Positions 59,920 to 64,000 of a DNA stretch of 64,000 nucleotides are shown here, one piece after another; position 1 is the stretch's first letter; each line of letters opens with the position of its first letter. The notes below the pieces were generated by a model. It was given only the letters and a program-made list of their open reading frames with translations. It had not been told where the DNA came from and made no database searches. This DNA comes from Rhodocyclaceae bacterium (GTDB lineage: Bacteria > Pseudomonadota > Gammaproteobacteria > Burkholderiales > Rhodocyclaceae): positions 1-64,000 of the forward strand of contig JAUXOM010000028.1 of NCBI GenBank assembly GCA_030682175.1, read 5' to 3'. The position numbers and the translations under genes were made by a program.

Positions 59920-62900
59920 ACCACCGTGCACTGCGCCAAACCGCCCTCGCCGCCGCCATCGGACTGTTGTTCGCTCCTGCCTTTGCCGGCACAGAAACGG
60001 GCAAACGCATCGATAACGCTCGCGTCGATCTGCACGACATACCGCCGCCGGGCGAACTGCAGCCTGCCGTGAACTTTCCGCTGCCTTCCGGCGTTACCCG
60101 CGCCGAAGCTGCGGCCATGAAGTCTGCCGCCATCGCATTGCCGGCGACGCAGCCGGTGCTGAAAAAGTCCTTCGAAGATACCGCCCACGGGGCCCTGTTC
60201 GCCTCCGGCAAGGCCGACCTCACCGAAGCATACCGCCGTCATCTCGATGAACTGGCAGCACGCTTGCGCGGCAAGGATAATCTCAAAATATCCGTTGTTG
60301 GCCATACCGACAATCAACGCCTGTCTGCGGCCACACAGAATATTTACCGCGACAACCAGGTTCTGTCCGAAGCGCGCGCACTGGCGGTGGCGGCCCATCT
60401 CAAGAACACCCTGAAGCTTGCGGCCGGACAACTGGCCATCGAAGGCCTCGGCGCGACTCGTCCCGTGGCCGGCAACGACACTCCCGAGGGCATGGCGCAA
60501 AACCGGCGTGTGGAAATTCACATCTGGTTCGATGAGATCCAGGCGCCCCCATCCCTGCCGCCCCCTGCAATACCGCGCCAGCCGTGCGCAGCCGAAATTG
60601 CCGGCGCACCGCAGGCGCCGTTCCGCATCACCATCGACGGCGAGCCGGTGAATCTCGGCGCTGCCACTTCAGAGGCCGACCGCCAGCGCTGTACCGACGT
60701 GGCGCTCGAAAAAGCCGACATCCAGGTACGTTTCGATGCGCTGGCCATCAATCCGGCCATGAATGCCTGGGCCTATCCGAATGGCGTGGTGCGCGGCGAG
60801 GCGGTCGAATTCCGCGCCTGGTCCAACTATGTTCCCTGGATCGCCAGGGCCGAACTACGCCTGTTCCGGCCCGGACAACTGCCGGTGGAAACACCGCTCG
60901 CCGTCCTGCCCATCAGATGGGGTGAAACGGTCAATTGGCCCGCACCCGTCGTCGGCGCCGACGACAAGGTCTTTTACCTGCTGCGCGTTTACGACGCCGA
61001 CGGTCGCTTCGATGAAACCGGCCTTAAGCCCGTGGAATTGCTGGTGCGTCCGCGTCCGCCAGAGGGTTTCGCCGATCGCGACAAAATCGAGCGCGAGCGC
61101 CTGGCCGGCCATGGCGAAAATAGCCTGCAACTGCGCAACATTCCGGTCAAGGGCGGCACCGTCACCGTCAGCGGCAGCCGGCTCGCTCCGGGTCAAACGG
61201 TGCGCAGCCTCGGACTCGACATGCCAGTCGATGCCCAGGGCAAGTTCGCCATCAAGCAGATCCTGCCGGCCGGCCCGCACACCGTCGAGGTGATGGTCAG
61301 CAATCCGGACGGCAGCGCCACCACCTTCCGGCGCAACCTGACGATTGCCGCCGACGACTGGTTCTATGTCGCGCTGGGCGACCTGACCATCGGCCGCAAC
61401 CGGGTTTCCGGCCCGGCTACTCTGGTCACAGGCGACACCCAGCACTATGACGGCAGCACCTATATCGACGGACGTGGCGCCTTTTATCTGAAGGGCAAGA
61501 TCAAGGGTGAGTACCTGCTTACCGCCTCCGCCGACACCCGCGAGCAGCCGATCGAGAATCTGTTCAAGAACTTCTCCAGCAAGGATCCCCGCTACCTGCT
61601 GCGCAGCATCGACCCGAATGCCTATTACCCGGTGTATGGCGACGACTCCACCACCGTAGACGACGCGCCAACCCAGGGCAAGTTTTACGTCAGGCTCGAA
61701 AAGGGTGATTCCCACGTCATGTGGGGTAATTTCCAGACCGCCTGGAGCGGCACCGAGCTGCTGCAATACTCGCGCGGCCTCTACGGCGCCAAGGCGCGCT
61801 ACCGCTCCGAAGAAGCGACACCATTTGGCGAAAAACGCACGGTACTCGACGCTTTCGCCGCCGACCCAGGCACGGTGGCCGCCCGAGACGAATTTCGCGG
61901 GAGCGGCGGCTCGCTCTACTACCTGCGGCAACAGGACATCACCCAGGGTTCGGAACGCGTCTGGATCGAAATGCGCGACAAGGATTCCGGGCTGGTGATC
62001 GAGCGCAGGCAACTGGCGCCGGCCCAGGATTACGAGATCAACTACCTGCAAGGCCGGCTGATCCTCAGTCACCCCCTGGCCATGAGCGGCGGAGCCGCGG
62101 GTCTGGTGATGACCTCGGCGGCGGGCGGCAACCCGCTCTTTCTGGTCACGACCTATGAGCATGTGCCGGGCCTGACGGCGGTGGCCAATCTGACATCCGG
62201 CATCCGTGCCAGCCACTGGGTTGGCGACCACCTGCAACTTGGCCTGACGCATTACCGCCAGGGCGAGGCCAGTTTCGGCCAGACACTCCGGGGAATGGAC
62301 GTCACAGCGCGCTACAAGCCCGGCACCTGGGTGAAGTTCGAGGTAGCCCGCTCGGAGGGTGTCGGAACGCCATCACAAGTTTCGCAGGACGGCGGTTTCG
62401 GCTTCAACCCCCTCGCCAGCAACGGTCAGCCCGCCAATGCCCATCGCATTGAGGCATCGGCCGATCTGGCCGAGGTAACGGAAAGCATGAAGGGTCGCGT
62501 GTCGGCCTATGCGCAGAACAGGGAAAAAGGTTTTTCCGCTCCCGGCCAGATCGCTTATGGCGGCGAAGCCGTGAAGCAGCAAGGCCTCAAAGCTGATATA
62601 CAAGTCGCCGCAGGCACAACGCTACAGGCCAAGGCCGATAACCGTAACGGCGACATCCAGGACAGCAAGGCCATGGAAGTGGGCCTGCGCCAGAAACTCG
62701 ACAACGAATGGACCAGCGCTGTCGGCCTGCGCCGCGACGAACGCCAGAATGTCCTTGCCAACGCCAGCCCGACCCTCTCGCAGAATGGCGGCCGCAGCGA
62801 CCTCATCCTGCGCGGTGAATACCGGCCCGATAAAGCGGATGGCCAGCCGGGAGAAAAGGAAGACTGGGAAACCTATGGTTTCGTCCAGGGCACCCTGGCC

Positions 62901-64000
62901 AAGGACGGTGACCGGCAGGACAACCACCGGGGCGGTGTCGGCGGTGCCTGGCGCATCAATGATCGTTTCAAGCTACTGGCAGAAATCTCGGAAGGCAGTC
63001 TGGGTACGGGGGGCAAACTGGGCGGCGACTATCGTCTTTCCGACCGCAGCAATGCTTATCTGACCTATGTGGTGGAAACCGAAACACCCGACGTTGCTTG
63101 GCGTGGCCGCCAGGGCTCCTGGGTTTCCGGCACCAGCGCACGCGTTTCCGACGATCTGCGCGTCTTTGGCGAAACCCGCGCCACGCATGGCGCTGGGCCG
63201 CAGAGTTTGTCACAGGCATTCGGCCTCGACTGGGCCGCCAACGACCGCTGGACCTACGGCGTCAAGGGTGAAATCGGGGAACTTTCCGATCCTTTCTCCG
63301 GCGACATGGAACGCCGGGCCGTCGGCCTGTCGGCCAGCTACAAGTTCGAGAAAGTCAAATATACGGGCAACCTGGAATGGCGCGGCGAAGATGGCAACAT
63401 CACCGGCAAGCGCGACACGTGGCTGGTCAGAAACACTCTCGGTTACCAGGTCAGTCGCGAATGGCGCCTGCTTGGCAAGCTCAACTGGTCACATTCGACC
63501 AATAGCCGTGGCACCTTCTACGACGGGGCTTACCACGAGGTGGTTGCCGCTGCCGCCTGGCGGCCAGTCGACAATGATCGATGGAACACCCTGTTCAAAT
63601 ACACCAACCTCTACAACCTGCCCTCGCCGGGACAGATGGGCGCTTCCGGAAGCGTCGCCGACTATGCCCAACGGAGTCAGGTGCTGGCGGTCGATACCAT
63701 TTACGATCTCAAGCCCTGGCTGTCAGTGGGCGGCAAGTATGCCATGCGCTTTGGCGAATTGAAGGCCAGCAAAGTCGATGGCGAGTGGTTTGACTCGCGC
63801 GCCGACCTGCTGATCCTGCGTGCCGACTTCCACTGGATCAAGGAATGGGATGCCCTGGTTGAATTGCGCAAGCTGCGCGCCACGGAAGCCAAGGACGCGC
63901 GCGCCGGCTGGCTGGTGGGCGTATACCGCCATGTCGGCGAAGGCATCAAGATGGGCGTTGGCTACAACTTCACCAACTACTCCGATGACCTGACCGACCT
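59916..64000 (+). CDS. OmpA-domain/beta-barrel outer membrane protein, runs off the window
   Basis: Missing from the track because it has no stop in the window; at least 1,361 residues. ATG at 59916 overlaps the giant protein's stop (ATGA). A signal peptide (RQTALAAAIGLLFAPAFA) is followed by an OmpA-like peptidoglycan-binding domain (about 85-205) with VVGHTDNQRLS and MAQNRRVEIHIWF. Ig-like or carboxypeptidase-like segments follow (about 215-480). From about residue 490 onward, alternating amphipathic strands with aromatic girdles (TQHYDGSTYIDGRGAFYLKG, LGLTHYRQGEASFGQ) look like a large beta-barrel. OmpA domain before the barrel reverses the usual order. It may anchor or export the repeat protein. 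Confidence 0.85.
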   Translation, partial: MNHRALRQTALAAAIGLLFAPAFAGTETGKRIDNARVDLHDIPPPGELQPAVNFPLPSGVTRAEAAAMKSAAIALPATQPVLKKSFEDTAHGALFASGKADLTEAYRRHLDELAARLRGKDNLKISVVGHTDNQRLSAATQNIYRDNQVLSEARALAVAAHLKNTLKLAAGQLAIEGLGATRPVAGNDTPEGMAQNRRVEIHIWFDEIQAPPSLPPPAIPRQPCAAEIAGAPQAPFRITIDGEPVNLGAATSEADRQRCTDVALEKADIQVRFDALAINPAMNAWAYPNGVVRGEAVEFRAWSNYVPWIARAELRLFRPGQLPVETPLAVLPIRWGETVNWPAPVVGADDKVFYLLRVYDADGRFDETGLKPVELLVRPRPPEGFADRDKIERERLAGHGENSLQLRNIPVKGGTVTVSGSRLAPGQTVRSLGLDMPVDAQGKFAIKQILPAGPHTVEVMVSNPDGSATTFRRNLTIAADDWFYVALGDLTIGRNRVSGPATLVTGDTQHYDGSTYIDGRGAFYLKGKIKGEYLLTASADTREQPIENLFKNFSSKDPRYLLRSIDPNAYYPVYGDDSTTVDDAPTQGKFYVRLEKGDSHVMWGNFQTAWSGTELLQYSRGLYGAKARYRSEEATPFGEKRTVLDAFAADPGTVAARDEFRGSGGSLYYLRQQDITQGSERVWIEMRDKDSGLVIERRQLAPAQDYEINYLQGRLILSHPLAMSGGAAGLVMTSAAGGNPLFLVTTYEHVPGLTAVANLTSGIRASHWVGDHLQLGLTHYRQGEASFGQTLRGMDVTARYKPGTWVKFEVARSEGVGTPSQVSQDGGFGFNPLASNGQPANAHRIEASADLAEVTESMKGRVSAYAQNREKGFSAPGQIAYGGEAVKQQGLKADIQVAAGTTLQAKADNRNGDIQDSKAMEVGLRQKLDNEWTSAVGLRRDERQNVLANASPTLSQNGGRSDLILRGEYRPDKADGQPGEKEDWETYGFVQGTLAKDGDRQDNHRGGVGGAWRINDRFKLLAEISEGSLGTGGKLGGDYRLSDRSNAYLTYVVETETPDVAWRGRQGSWVSGTSARVSDDLRVFGETRATHGAGPQSLSQAFGLDWAANDRWTYGVKGEIGELSDPFSGDMERRAVGLSASYKFEKVKYTGNLEWRGEDGNITGKRDTWLVRNTLGYQVSREWRLLGKLNWSHSTNSRGTFYDGAYHEVVAAAAWRPVDNDRWNTLFKYTNLYNLPSPGQMGASGSVADYAQRSQVLAVDTIYDLKPWLSVGGKYAMRFGELKASKVDGEWFDSRADLLILRADFHWIKEWDALVELRKLRATEAKDARAGWLVGVYRHVGEGIKMGVGYNFTNYSDDLTD

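Overview
The window looks like chromosome of a free-living, high-GC betaproteobacterium, most likely Rhodocyclales or a close relative. This is inferred from the gene families and the dispersed palindromic repeats; there is no rRNA or other strict taxonomic marker. I saw no tRNA, rRNA, CRISPR array, transposase or phage gene.

Left edge (1-3.9 kb): a DUF4143-type AAA ATPase, a DUF302 membrane-anchored protein, an acyl carrier protein behind a decayed 2-oxoacid dehydrogenase E2 remnant, and a DUF1451 zinc-ribbon protein. The spaces between them hold dispersed repeats and a second, truncated ACP end.

Signalling block (3.9-35.7 kb): about 20 genes, all on the minus strand, many joined by 4-bp ATGA overlaps. 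In transcription order: a five-PAS NarX-type kinase with a NarL-type regulator; two large hybrid kinases, a REC-EAL protein and a double-receiver protein; a single receiver; a REC-HD-GYP protein; a Wsp-like chemosensory set (CheW, CheR-TPR, CheW, soluble protoglobin receptor, CheA-REC hybrid, CheB, CheY, CheC); a PAS-GGDEF cyclase; an Hpt-pseudoreceiver protein; a GAF/PAS hybrid kinase; a CheY; an Hpt-REC-REC-GGDEF protein; and a final hybrid kinase. No sensor shows a transmembrane segment. Outputs are c-di-GMP synthesis (two GGDEF) and breakdown (EAL, HD-GYP), with only one DNA-binding regulator. The simplest reading is an intracellular redox/O2 network that sets c-di-GMP, hence a motile/sessile choice.

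Middle (36-43.5 kb): a MazEF toxin-antitoxin pair, then an unusual group made of an NTP/NDP translocase-family transporter, two exported SxxK serine hydrolases on opposite strands that overlap heavily, and an exported dikinase resembling glucan water dikinase/PEP synthase. It may be an uncharacterised envelope phosphorylation or remodelling system.

Housekeeping (43.8-51.4 kb, plus strand): iorA, iorB, folD, purE, purK, a Sua5-type threonylcarbamoyl-AMP synthase and a CBS-domain protein. Near-identical repeats sit directly in front of iorB and purE and can fold over the purE ribosome binding site.

Right edge (51.6-64 kb): a roughly 2,777-residue exported protein built of DUF11 and SdrD-B-like repeats, overlapping by ATGA a very large OmpA-domain/beta-barrel protein that runs off the window.
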